From contig DKCH01000060.1 of the NCBI GenBank assembly GCA_002449135.1, forward strand, positions 1-11,171: DNA of 11,171 bases. The letters are read 5' to 3'. Positions 4,595 through 11,171 of the stretch are shown here, in pieces (within the stretch, counting starts at the first letter, position 1; every line of letters begins with the position of its first letter). The DNA is from Caryophanales bacterium UBA6879. Lineage in GTDB: Bacteria; Bacillota_I; Bacilli_A; RFN20; CAG-288. Below the pieces are notes generated by a model. It was given only the letters and a program-made list of their open reading frames with translations. It had not been told where the DNA came from and did no database searches. A program made the translations under genes and the position numbers.

Positions 4595-6124
4595 ATGGAA
4601 AACGAACAAGCTAATAATCAATCCGAATACATTATTGAATTAAATGATGTAAGTAAAAAATATGATGATTCTGATATTTATGCGGTAGAGCATTTTAATC
4701 TTAAAATTAAAAAAGGCGAATTTGTCACTTTTTTAGGTCCTTCTGGATGTGGTAAAACTACAACTTTAAGAATGATTGCTGGCTTTGAATTACCAACTTC
4801 AGGACAAATTTTGTTAAATGGTAAAGATATTTCTTTGCTTCCACCTTATAAAAGACCTATTAATACTGTCTTCCAAAAGTATGCATTATTTGGTTATTTA
4901 AATATTTATAATAATATTGCTTTTGGTTTAAAGTTGAAAAAGATTCCATATACTGTTACAAAGGGTAATAAAGTAAAAACTAAGTACCGTCATTTGACTA
5001 AACAAGAAATTGATGAAAAAGTAAAATATGCCTTAAAAATTGTCGATTTGGAAGGCTTTGAAAAAAGAGATATTTCTACTTTATCTGGTGGTCAACAACA
5101 AAGAATTGCTATTGCAAGAGCTATTGTTAATGAACCTCAAATTCTTTTATTAGATGAACCATTAGGTGCTCTTGATTTAAAGATGCGTAAAGAAATGCAA
5201 ATCGAATTAAAGGAAATGCATAAAAAATTAGGTATTACCTTTATTTATGTTACTCATGATCAAGAAGAAGCTTTAACTATGTCTGATACTATTGTAGTTA
5301 TTCATGATGGTGAGATACAGCAAGTTGGAACTCCTAAAGGTATTTATGATGAACCTAAAAATGCATTTGTTGCGGACTTTATTGGTGAATCTAATATTTA
5401 CACTGGAACGATGTTCCCTGATCATCAAGTACGTTTTTTGAATAAATTATTTAAGTGCGTTGATGATTTTCCTGTTAATGAAAAAGTTGATGTTGTTGTT
5501 CGTCCAGAGGATGTAATAATTACTACAAAAAGAGCTGGTACTGTTGTTGGTCAAGTTGTTAGCAAAGTCTTTAAAGGAATCCATTATGAATACACAATTA
5601 TGGTTGGTAAAAATGAACTTATTGCTCAGTCAACTAAAGAATTAAAAAATAATATTGAAGTTGGTATTAAAGTAGATCCTAATAATATTCAAATTATGAA
5701 AAAACCATTTACTTCTAATTTTTATGATGGTTACTTAACTAAGGATTATAAAGTAAGTTTTGCTGATGCTGAATTTGATATTGATATTACTAGTTTATTT
5801 AAAGGCTCTAAGTTTAATGATGATCATGTTCTTGTTGATTCTAAAGGAAATGAAATTAATGTAGAAGATTTACCTGTAAGTGTAGAAATACCATTCTCTG
5901 GGGTTTCTATTTCTGATGATAAAGATGCTGGTCAAGTATCAGGTAAAATTATTTCAATGATTTATTTAGGTGATCACTATCAATTAACAGTAAGAACTGA
6001 TGATGAAGAAGACTTTGTTTTAGATACTCCAGACTTATGGAATGAAAATGATACTGTTGGTGTTATTATTGATAATAAACAGATCCATGTTAAGTTAAAA
6101 CAAGGAGAAAAGAAATATGCCTAA
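4595..6124 (+). CDS. potA: spermidine/putrescine ABC transporter ATP-binding protein PotA, with extended C-terminus
   Basis: The cytoplasmic ATPase that powers polyamine import. The nucleotide-binding domain (about 12-265) is complete: Walker A GPSGCGKT (48-55), Q-loop Gln94, signature LSGGQQQR (163-170), Walker B ILLLDEP (183-189) and switch His221. At 509 residues it is well above the usual 350-380. Two things explain this. An insert of about 17 residues, rich in Lys and Thr (about 119-135), lies between the Q-loop and the signature. The C-terminal region holds two TOBE-like repeats (about 296-369 and 426-503) that share a V-x-V...AG-x-V-x-G...S...G-x-HY...T pattern. Long PotA proteins are also known in mycoplasmas. 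The last 8 bp overlap potB. Confidence 0.95.
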   Translation: MENEQANNQSEYIIELNDVSKKYDDSDIYAVEHFNLKIKKGEFVTFLGPSGCGKTTTLRMIAGFELPTSGQILLNGKDISLLPPYKRPINTVFQKYALFGYLNIYNNIAFGLKLKKIPYTVTKGNKVKTKYRHLTKQEIDEKVKYALKIVDLEGFEKRDISTLSGGQQQRIAIARAIVNEPQILLLDEPLGALDLKMRKEMQIELKEMHKKLGITFIYVTHDQEEALTMSDTIVVIHDGEIQQVGTPKGIYDEPKNAFVADFIGESNIYTGTMFPDHQVRFLNKLFKCVDDFPVNEKVDVVVRPEDVIITTKRAGTVVGQVVSKVFKGIHYEYTIMVGKNELIAQSTKELKNNIEVGIKVDPNNIQIMKKPFTSNFYDGYLTKDYKVSFADAEFDIDITSLFKGSKFNDDHVLVDSKGNEINVEDLPVSVEIPFSGVSISDDKDAGQVSGKIISMIYLGDHYQLTVRTDDEEDFVLDTPDLWNENDTVGVIIDNKQIHVKLKQGEKKYA

Positions 6125-6959
6125 AAAGGAAATTCAATCTATTTATTTTAAAAGGAAAAAGATTTTTCATTTTACAAGAAAAGACTTATGTATACCATAT
6201 GGTTTATTCATGTGTCTTTTTGTTGTTTTTCCTATTTTATTAATTTTTTACTATGCTTTTACTGATCGTGTTACTGGTGCTTTTACTTTTCAAAATTTTG
6301 TTACTGTCTTTAAGGAAAATTCAAATTTCCAAGTTATAGGTATGTCTTTACTGGTAGGAGCATTAAATACAATTTTTTGCTTAATTATTGGTTATCCATT
6401 AGCCTATTTACTTTCAAATTCAAAATTTAATAAAAATAAAATTTTAGTTTACATTTTTGTAATGCCGATGTGGATTAACTTTGTAATTAGAACTATAGCT
6501 ACACGTGATATGCTTTCTTTTATTGGTATTACTGCGGCTAACCATCCATTATTAGGTACTATTATTGGTATGGTTTACAATTATTTACCTTTTGCTATCC
6601 TTCCTTTGTATTCTACTATGCTTAAATTAGATAAAAGTCAAATTGAAGCCGCTAGTGATTTAGGGGCCTCTCCATTCTTTGTCTTTTTAAAGACTATTAT
6701 TCCAATGTCTATGCCTGGAATAATTTCTGCAGTGTTAATGACTTTTATGCCTACCATGTCTTCTTATGTTATTGCTGATAAGCTTGGTGGTGGAAAAACT
6801 ACTTTAATTGGTAACTTAATCGCTTTCCAATTTGGTAGTGGATACAATTACAACGTTGGTTCTGTTTTAGCAATTATTATGCTTGTAATGATTGGTATTT
6901 CCTTATTATTAACTAAAAATAGTAAAAAAGAAAGTAACGTTAGAGGTGAATTATGGTAG
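6117..6959 (+). CDS. potB: spermidine/putrescine ABC transporter permease PotB
   Basis: A 280-residue inner-membrane permease with about six hydrophobic helices (near residues 25-47, 74-98, 108-128, 145-165, 196-220 and 246-266). The cytoplasmic EAA loop, where PotA docks, reads EAASDLGASPFFVFLKTIIP (177-196). Its position directly after potA and before a second permease identifies it as PotB. The start ATG is preceded by AAGGAGA (6102-6108) within the end of potA and overlaps potA by 8 bp. The gene ends in TAG within the sequence ATGGTAG, so its stop overlaps the start of potC. Confidence 0.93.
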   Translation: MPKKEIQSIYFKRKKIFHFTRKDLCIPYGLFMCLFVVFPILLIFYYAFTDRVTGAFTFQNFVTVFKENSNFQVIGMSLLVGALNTIFCLIIGYPLAYLLSNSKFNKNKILVYIFVMPMWINFVIRTIATRDMLSFIGITAANHPLLGTIIGMVYNYLPFAILPLYSTMLKLDKSQIEAASDLGASPFFVFLKTIIPMSMPGIISAVLMTFMPTMSSYVIADKLGGGKTTLIGNLIAFQFGSGYNYNVGSVLAIIMLVMIGISLLLTKNSKKESNVRGELW

Positions 6960-7807
6960 AAACTAAAGTCTATAAGCAAAAAAAATATACAGCTAAATAT
7001 ATTGCTGGTAAATGTTTTATTTATTTTATTTTGTTGTTAATGTATGCTCCTATTATTTATCTGATGATATTTTCATTAACTGATTCTCAAATAATAGGGA
7101 GATGGACCAATTTTTCTTTTGAATCTTTTATTCGTTTATTTCGTACAGATAATGTTTATACATTAGAAATTTGGCAAGCGGTTTTTAATACTTTATCTGT
7201 TGCTATTTGTTCAGCATTAATTTCTACTTTCCTTGGTACTATTGGTGCTATTGGTATGTTTTATTCTAAAAAGAAAGTAAGAAATGTCTTAGATTTTATT
7301 ACTCAAATTCCTGTAGTTAATGCAGAGATTGTTATTGCTATTTCACTTGCTATATTATTTGTTATTTGTCATTGGGAAAGAAGTTTTTTAACTTTAGTTA
7401 TAGGTCATGTAGTTTTAACTTTCCCATTTGTTACTTTATCTGTCACTCCTAAGTTAAAACAAATGGATCCTAATTTATATGAAGCGGCTTTAGATTTAGG
7501 TGCTAATCAAACAAAAGCTTTATTTAAGGTCATTATTCCTGAAATCTTACCAGGTATTCTTGCTGGGTTTATGTTAGCTTTAACTTTATCTTTAGATGAT
7601 TATATTGTTACTATTTTTACTAGACCTACTCCTGGTTTTGATACTTTATCAACTTACGTTGATGCTGCTACTAAGAAAAAAGGCTTACCAATTCAATTAA
7701 GAGCCTTAACTTCTATTATATTTTTCGGAATTTTAATTGTTATGATTGCAATAAATGTTAGAAATCATAGGAAAGGAAAAAAGACTAATGAAGAGCAAAA
7801 TATTTAA
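6953..7807 (+). CDS. potC: spermidine/putrescine ABC transporter permease PotC
   Basis: A 284-residue permease that pairs with PotB to form the polyamine channel. Hydrophobic helices lie near residues 18-42, 76-103, 113-138, 144-165, 195-222 and 250-268. The EAA loop is EAALDLGANQTKALFKVIIP (177-196), and LSLDDYIVTIF (212-222) is a conserved PotC-type segment. AGAGGTGA (6942-6949) serves as the ribosome binding site, with the start overlapping potB by 7 bp. The 3' end overlaps the chosen start of potD by 20 bp. The tail is lysine-rich, as expected for a cytoplasmic C-terminus. Confidence 0.94.
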   Translation: MVETKVYKQKKYTAKYIAGKCFIYFILLLMYAPIIYLMIFSLTDSQIIGRWTNFSFESFIRLFRTDNVYTLEIWQAVFNTLSVAICSALISTFLGTIGAIGMFYSKKKVRNVLDFITQIPVVNAEIVIAISLAILFVICHWERSFLTLVIGHVVLTFPFVTLSVTPKLKQMDPNLYEAALDLGANQTKALFKVIIPEILPGILAGFMLALTLSLDDYIVTIFTRPTPGFDTLSTYVDAATKKKGLPIQLRALTSIIFFGILIVMIAINVRNHRKGKKTNEEQNI

Positions 7808-9110
7808 AGGTTTAATTTTAGTTTCTTCTATTTTTTCATTAAATTCATGTCAAATTACTGATGATCAAATTATCATTTATAATTGGGCTGATTATATTGA
7901 TTTAGGTATTGATGATGATGGATATATTATCGGAGATTCAGTTACTAAATTATTCGAAAATTATTATAAGGAACAAACTGGTCGTTCAATAAAGGTTTTG
8001 TATCAAACATTCTCTACTAATGAAGATTTATATAATGGAATTAAAATTGGACAGATTAATGCTGATTTAGTTTGCCCTTCTGATTATATGATTCAAAAGA
8101 TGGCTAAAGAAAATATGTTAGAAAATTTTAGCTATGATGAAAAAACTAATTCCTATAGTGAACTTAAAAATTACAATTCTTATGGTTCACCATATATTAA
8201 GGATTTATTTAAAAGAAATGGTTTTTCTTCTTATGCTATTCCTTATACTTGGGGTACTATGGGTTTTACTTATAATACTGAATATGTTAATGATGAAGAT
8301 GTCTCTTCTTGGGATGCCTTATATTCTGCTAAATTAAGTAAAAAAATTACAGTTAAAGATTCAGTAAGAGATACTTATTTTACTGTCGTTATGCATCTAT
8401 ATAAAACCGAATTAGATGAATTAAAAAATGATTATGAATCTAATAAAATAGATTTAAATACTTATACTGATAAATTAACTGAAATCTTTAATAGAGTTGA
8501 TGATGATACATTATCAAAAGCGGAAGATGCTTTAGCCGAATTAAAAAAGAACATTTATGGATTAGAAGTTGATGATGGTAAAAATGATATTGTTACTGGG
8601 AAATATTATGCTTCATTATCCTGGTCAGGCGATGCTGTTTATTCTATGGATCAAGGGGATGAAGGTGATAATCCAGTTGAATTAAAATATATAGTACCAG
8701 AAGAAGGATCAAATATTTGGTTTGATGGGTGGTGTATGCCTAAAGGCGCTAATATGAAAATTGCACAAATGTTTGTTGATTTTTTATCTAGACCTGATAT
8801 TGCTGCTAAAAATATGGAATTTACTGGATACACTTCTTCTATTGCTGGTGAAGATATTTTAAATCTAGTTAAGGATTGGTATGAAGTCGATGAAAGTGAA
8901 GCCATAAAAAAAGTTGATTTATCTTATTTCTTTAATGGAACATTAGAAGATGGCGAAAGTGCAATTATAAATGTCGGGGATGATAATAGACAATTTGATG
9001 CTCAATATCCTTCAGAAGAAGTCATTAACCGCTGTGCAATTATGAAAGATTTTGGAAGCCAAACAGATAAGTTAAATCAAATTTGGTCAAATTTCAAAGC
9101 AAGATTTTAA
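7788..9110 (+). CDS. potD: spermidine/putrescine-binding lipoprotein PotD
   Basis: The surface substrate-binding lipoprotein of the transporter. The ATG at 7788 is chosen over an in-frame ATG at 7755: it has AAAGGAA (7772-7778) upstream, and starts a clean lipoprotein signal (MKSKIFKGLILVSSIFSLNSC) with Cys21 as the lipidated residue. The mature protein opens with the PotD-type block IIIYNWADYID. Polyamine-contact residues known from E. coli PotD have counterparts: Trp33, Tyr36, Ser98, Tyr100, Asp195 (for Glu171), Trp279, Trp311, Asp313 and Tyr348. At 440 residues it is longer than the usual 350. The extra length is near 38-60, in a charged helical stretch around 203-255, and in an acidic C-terminal extension. 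It is followed with no gap by the HAD gene. Confidence 0.95.
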   Translation: MKSKIFKGLILVSSIFSLNSCQITDDQIIIYNWADYIDLGIDDDGYIIGDSVTKLFENYYKEQTGRSIKVLYQTFSTNEDLYNGIKIGQINADLVCPSDYMIQKMAKENMLENFSYDEKTNSYSELKNYNSYGSPYIKDLFKRNGFSSYAIPYTWGTMGFTYNTEYVNDEDVSSWDALYSAKLSKKITVKDSVRDTYFTVVMHLYKTELDELKNDYESNKIDLNTYTDKLTEIFNRVDDDTLSKAEDALAELKKNIYGLEVDDGKNDIVTGKYYASLSWSGDAVYSMDQGDEGDNPVELKYIVPEEGSNIWFDGWCMPKGANMKIAQMFVDFLSRPDIAAKNMEFTGYTSSIAGEDILNLVKDWYEVDESEAIKKVDLSYFFNGTLEDGESAIINVGDDNRQFDAQYPSEEVINRCAIMKDFGSQTDKLNQIWSNFKARF

Positions 9111-9752
9111 ATGTTTAAAAATTATATTTTTGATTTAGATGGTACATTAATTGATACTATTGATGATTTAGGAACAGCAGTTAATTATGCTCTTAAAAAG
9201 TATAATTTTCCTGAAAGGGATCTTTTAATGTATCCATCTTTTGTTGGAAATGGCTCAAAAGTTACTATACAAAAGGCTTTAGGTAGACAAATAGACGAGG
9301 GTCTTTTTAAAAAAATTTATGATACTTATTTATCATATTATTTAGAAAATTGTGCTAATTTGTCTAAACCTTATTCGCAAATGAATGAGGTTTTAAATTT
9401 TTTATATAAAAATGGTGCAAATTTATATTGTTTAACTAATAAACCTGAAATAGCTGCTAAAAAATTAATTGAGAGATTTTTCCCTCATTTATTTAAATTA
9501 GTATATGGTGATCTTCCAAACTTTCCTAAAAAACCTGATCCAACAAGATTAAATTTATTAATTTCAAAAGAAAATTTAAATAAAGATGAAACAGTATATA
9601 TAGGTGATTCAGATGTAGATTTAATTTTAGCTAAAAATGCAAATATTAAAAATACAATATTTTGTAATTATGGTTATGGAGATAAAAATAAGATAGAAAG
9701 TTTAGGTCCTTTATATCGTATAAATAAACCGATTGAGTTAATTAAGCTATAA
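9111..9752 (+). CDS. HAD-superfamily phosphatase, phosphoglycolate-phosphatase-like
   Basis: A 213-residue HAD hydrolase with all four motifs. Motif I is DLDGT (nucleophile Asp8, acid/base Asp10), motif II ends in LTN (Thr109), motif III is the Lys of KKPDP (Lys141), and motif IV is GDSDVD (Asp166, Asp170). An alpha-helical C1-type cap fills about residues 16-90. The pattern resembles Gph/PpaX-type small-molecule phosphatases, but the substrate cannot be read from sequence. The ATG directly follows the potD TAA with no gap and no clear Shine-Dalgarno sequence, so translation is probably coupled to potD. It is thus the sixth gene of the operon. A link to polyamine metabolism is only contextual. 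Confidence 0.88.
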   Translation: MFKNYIFDLDGTLIDTIDDLGTAVNYALKKYNFPERDLLMYPSFVGNGSKVTIQKALGRQIDEGLFKKIYDTYLSYYLENCANLSKPYSQMNEVLNFLYKNGANLYCLTNKPEIAAKKLIERFFPHLFKLVYGDLPNFPKKPDPTRLNLLISKENLNKDETVYIGDSDVDLILAKNANIKNTIFCNYGYGDKNKIESLGPLYRINKPIELIKL

Positions 9753-9762
9753 AAAAATTATG

Positions 9763-9791
9763 TTGATTTTTTTACACTTGTGTGCTTAAAT
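9763..9791 (+). promoter_or_regulatory. tRNA operon promoter with extended -10
   Basis: A -35-like TTGATT (9763-9768) and a -10-like TTAAAT (9786-9791) are 17 bases apart, with TG one base before the -10 (extended -10). Transcription would start near 9798, seven bases before tRNA-Cys. It begins 11 bases after the HAD stop codon. Confidence 0.6.
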
Positions 9792-9804
9792 ATTAAAGCG
9801 GTTT

Positions 9805-9879
9805 GGTTCCATAGCCAAGTTGGTAAGGCAAATGACTGCAACTCATTCATCATCGGTTCGAATCCGTTTGGAACCTCCA
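9805..9879 (+). tRNA. tRNA-Cys (GCA)
   Basis: The acceptor stem GGTTCCA/TGGAACC pairs over 7 bp and is followed by discriminator T and an encoded CCA. The D arm is GCC/GGC. The anticodon stem AATGA/TCATT encloses CTGCAAC, giving anticodon GCA at 9838-9840. The T loop is TTCGAAT. The T stem (9852-9856 with 9864-9868) has one U-U mismatch at its second pair, but the fold is otherwise standard. Confidence 0.96.
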
Positions 9880-9885
9880 TCTATT

Positions 9886-9962
9886 GCGCCCATAGATCAA
9901 CTGGATAGATCGTTTGGCTACGAACCAAAAGGTTGAGGGTTCGAGTCCTTCTGGGCGCACCA
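9886..9962 (+). tRNA. tRNA-Arg (ACG)
   Basis: The acceptor stem GCGCCCA/TGGGCGC is perfect, with discriminator A and encoded CCA. The anticodon stem TTTGG/CCAAA encloses CTACGAA, giving anticodon ACG at 9920-9922. Its A34 would be converted to inosine by TadA to read CGU, CGC and CGA. The T arm GAGGG/CCTTC contains one G-U pair. It lies six bases after tRNA-Cys. Confidence 0.97.
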
Positions 9963-9973
9963 AAAATAATATT

Positions 9974-10051
9974 CGGGGATTAGTGTAGTTTGGTTAGCGC
10001 GCCTGCTTTGGGAGCAGGAGATCATCAGTTCGAATCTGATATCCCCGACCA
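9974..10051 (+). tRNA. tRNA-Pro (TGG)
   Basis: The acceptor stem CGGGGAT/ATCCCCG starts with the C1-G72 pair typical of bacterial tRNA-Pro, followed by A and encoded CCA. The anticodon stem CCTGC/GCAGG encloses TTTGGGA, giving anticodon TGG at 10009-10011. The T stem ATCAG/CTGAT is perfect. It lies 11 bases after tRNA-Arg and is the last tRNA before the terminator. Confidence 0.97.
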
Positions 10052-10066
10052 TTAATTAAAGAATTG

Positions 10067-10090
10067 CTGGATTAATATCCAGTTTTTTTT
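10067..10090 (+). terminator. intrinsic terminator of the tRNA operon
   Basis: CTGGAT (10067-10072), a four-base loop TAAT, then ATCCAG (10077-10082) form a perfect 6-bp stem followed by eight T. It ends the tRNA transcript, and probably any read-through from the pot operon. On the minus strand no T-run follows the stem, so it is one-directional. Its T-run overlaps the stop codon of the convergent ClC gene (10089-10091). Confidence 0.9.
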
Positions 10091-11171
10091 ATATTGTAGC
10101 CATTTTTTGATAAAGATTATTAAGCTTTAATTCATTTAAAAAGTAACTTGGTAAATAAAATAAAATTAAAGCAAAGGGTAGCAAGGTAATAATATTTAAA
10201 TATTGATTGCTAAATTTAAATAATGTAAATGTAAAAAGAGTAAAAGCTGTTAGTGGCGATTTAGTTATATAAGAGAATAAACTAAATAAAGAAATTAAAC
10301 TAATAATAGGTAAATAAGTTAAAGGAAAACCAAAATAGAGATTTAATAATTTAGTTATAATAGCACCAATAATTCCACCGAGTGTAAAAATAGGTAAAAC
10401 TAAGCCACCACTTGCACCTGTACTTCCTAAAAAGCTAGTCAAAATTAATCTTAAGAATAAAATTAAAATAAGAGAAGACAAAGAATAATTTTGGAGATTT
10501 TTTATTAAATTATTACCTGAATACATTAAATCAAAATAAAAATAAGTCATTAAACTAACAATTAAAAAGAAGAAAAATGTACGATATTTTACAAAAATAT
10601 TTTTTGAAAACTTTTTAAAAATGTATCTAAAAAACAATAGAAGATATTCAAATAATAAACCAATTAAAACAGAAAAAATAATAATCGGAAAAATTAAATA
10701 TAGATGTTCAAAACTTAACATTTTAAAATCAGAGATACTTATTAAGTAATTTTTGTTTAAAAAATAGCAAACCAAATAAGCAGAGAAAGTCATAAAAAGG
10801 CCACGTACTAAAAGTTTTAAATTTACTTTTTGTTCAAATTCTTCTAAGGAATACACTAAACCAGAAATAGGTGATAAGAAAGCACAGCCAAAGCCGATAC
10901 CACTTGCTAATTTTTCTCTATCATTGTCTCTTTTTTTTAATATAGAATTTATAAATGTTCCTAGACGGGCAGATAAAGAGACAGATGGTCCTTCAGAACC
11001 AAATGTGAATCCACTAAAGGTAGTCCCGATTGAATTAACCAAGGTTAGAAGTAAGCCTTTTTTATAATCTATTTTTTTGTTTTCTTTAAAAGATTTTTCA
11101 ATATATGGAATACCTGAGCCATCAATATTTTTGCAAAATACTAATGATAAATATTGAATAATAGCAAATAA
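10089..11171 (-). CDS. ClC-family chloride channel / Cl-/H+ antiporter (N-terminus outside window)
   Basis: A polytopic membrane protein with 360 residues visible; the reading frame is open to the right edge. A TTG at 11042 is an internal codon, not the start, because the key motif GSGIP lies upstream of it (fragment residues 18-22). ClC signatures in order are GSGIP with the selectivity-filter Ser, GSEGPSV (58-64) with gating Glu60, a Glu pair at 110-111 (SLEEF, matching the inner proton glutamate of E. coli ClC) and GGLVLP (255-260), corresponding to the third filter motif. Keeping both glutamates favours a Cl-/H+ antiporter over a passive channel (inference). The Ser rather than Arg/Lys before Glu60 and Val in GLVLP are variants. 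About 80-100 N-terminal residues are missing because of the edge. No C-terminal CBS domains are present. Confidence 0.93.
   Translation of the reverse strand, partial: LFAIIQYLSLVFCKNIDGSGIPYIEKSFKENKKIDYKKGLLLTLVNSIGTTFSGFTFGSEGPSVSLSARLGTFINSILKKRDNDREKLASGIGFGCAFLSPISGLVYSLEEFEQKVNLKLLVRGLFMTFSAYLVCYFLNKNYLISISDFKMLSFEHLYLIFPIIIFSVLIGLLFEYLLLFFRYIFKKFSKNIFVKYRTFFFFLIVSLMTYFYFDLMYSGNNLIKNLQNYSLSSLILILFLRLILTSFLGSTGASGGLVLPIFTLGGIIGAIITKLLNLYFGFPLTYLPIISLISLFSLFSYITKSPLTAFTLFTFTLFKFSNQYLNIITLLPFALILFYLPSYFLNELKLNNLYQKMATI

Noticed and set aside
7755..7787. Upstream ATG for potD, adding 11 residues
   Set aside because: The extension MLEIIGKEKRL would place charged residues ahead of the lipoprotein signal and deepen the overlap with potC; the ATG at 7788 has a ribosome binding site and gives a standard signal peptide.
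8134..8337. Plus-strand open frame inside potD in another frame
   Set aside because: It is a shadow of the potD coding sequence; its Leu/Ile/Met-rich product comes from a shifted reading of AT-rich codons.
8651..8905. Minus-strand open frame antisense to potD
   Set aside because: No start context and no domain; potD is certain on the other strand.
11040..11042. TTG as start codon of the ClC gene
   Set aside because: The frame stays open to the window edge and encodes the conserved GSGIP motif upstream of this codon.
1..11171. Defence system, CRISPR array, insertion sequence or prophage
   Set aside because: No direct-repeat array, transposase, integrase, toxin-antitoxin pair or phage gene is visible; every large frame has a housekeeping, transport or small-enzyme assignment.

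Overview
This is a very AT-rich bacterial chromosomal window with tightly packed genes. It fits a low-GC Firmicutes/Mollicutes-type organism such as an Acholeplasma-, RF39- or Erysipelotrichales-like lineage (inferred from composition and gene content only). The standard code is in use: tryptophan is TGG throughout, and TGA ends the RNA methyltransferase gene exactly where the next gene starts. Stop codons are nearly all TAA, most starts carry an AGGAGG-like ribosome binding site, and many genes overlap by a few bases.

Layout. (1) 56-2327, plus strand: a YgjP-like HELAH metalloprotein, a TrmH/SpoU-family RNA methyltransferase and an alpha/beta hydrolase, translationally linked. (2) 3779-2317, minus strand: a DUF4186 protein, a low-molecular-weight protein tyrosine phosphatase and a SIMPL-like (DUF541) protein. 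This operon converges on the first and overlaps it tail to tail by 11 bp. (3) 3780-4049: a divergent control region with a promoter for each side, a long imperfect AT-rich palindrome, and two near-identical palindromic 16-mers, one at each promoter. (4) 4050-9752, plus strand: an XRE-cupin regulator, the polyamine ABC transporter potABCD and a HAD phosphatase, with overlapping or abutting genes. (5) 9805-10051: tRNA-Cys, tRNA-Arg and tRNA-Pro with their own promoter and a strong intrinsic terminator. (6) 10089 to the right edge, minus strand: a ClC-type chloride channel/antiporter whose N-terminus lies outside the window.

How it works together. The core is a regulated polyamine uptake operon. 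PotD is a surface lipoprotein that captures spermidine/putrescine, PotB and PotC form the membrane channel, and PotA powers it. PotA has an unusual C-terminus with two TOBE-like repeats. The XRE-cupin protein is the likely regulator. The twin operator-like sites suggest that it, or another dimeric repressor, controls both the pot operon and the divergent DUF4186-phosphatase-SIMPL operon. That link is the most interesting testable idea here. No defence system, mobile element, CRISPR array or phage gene is visible.
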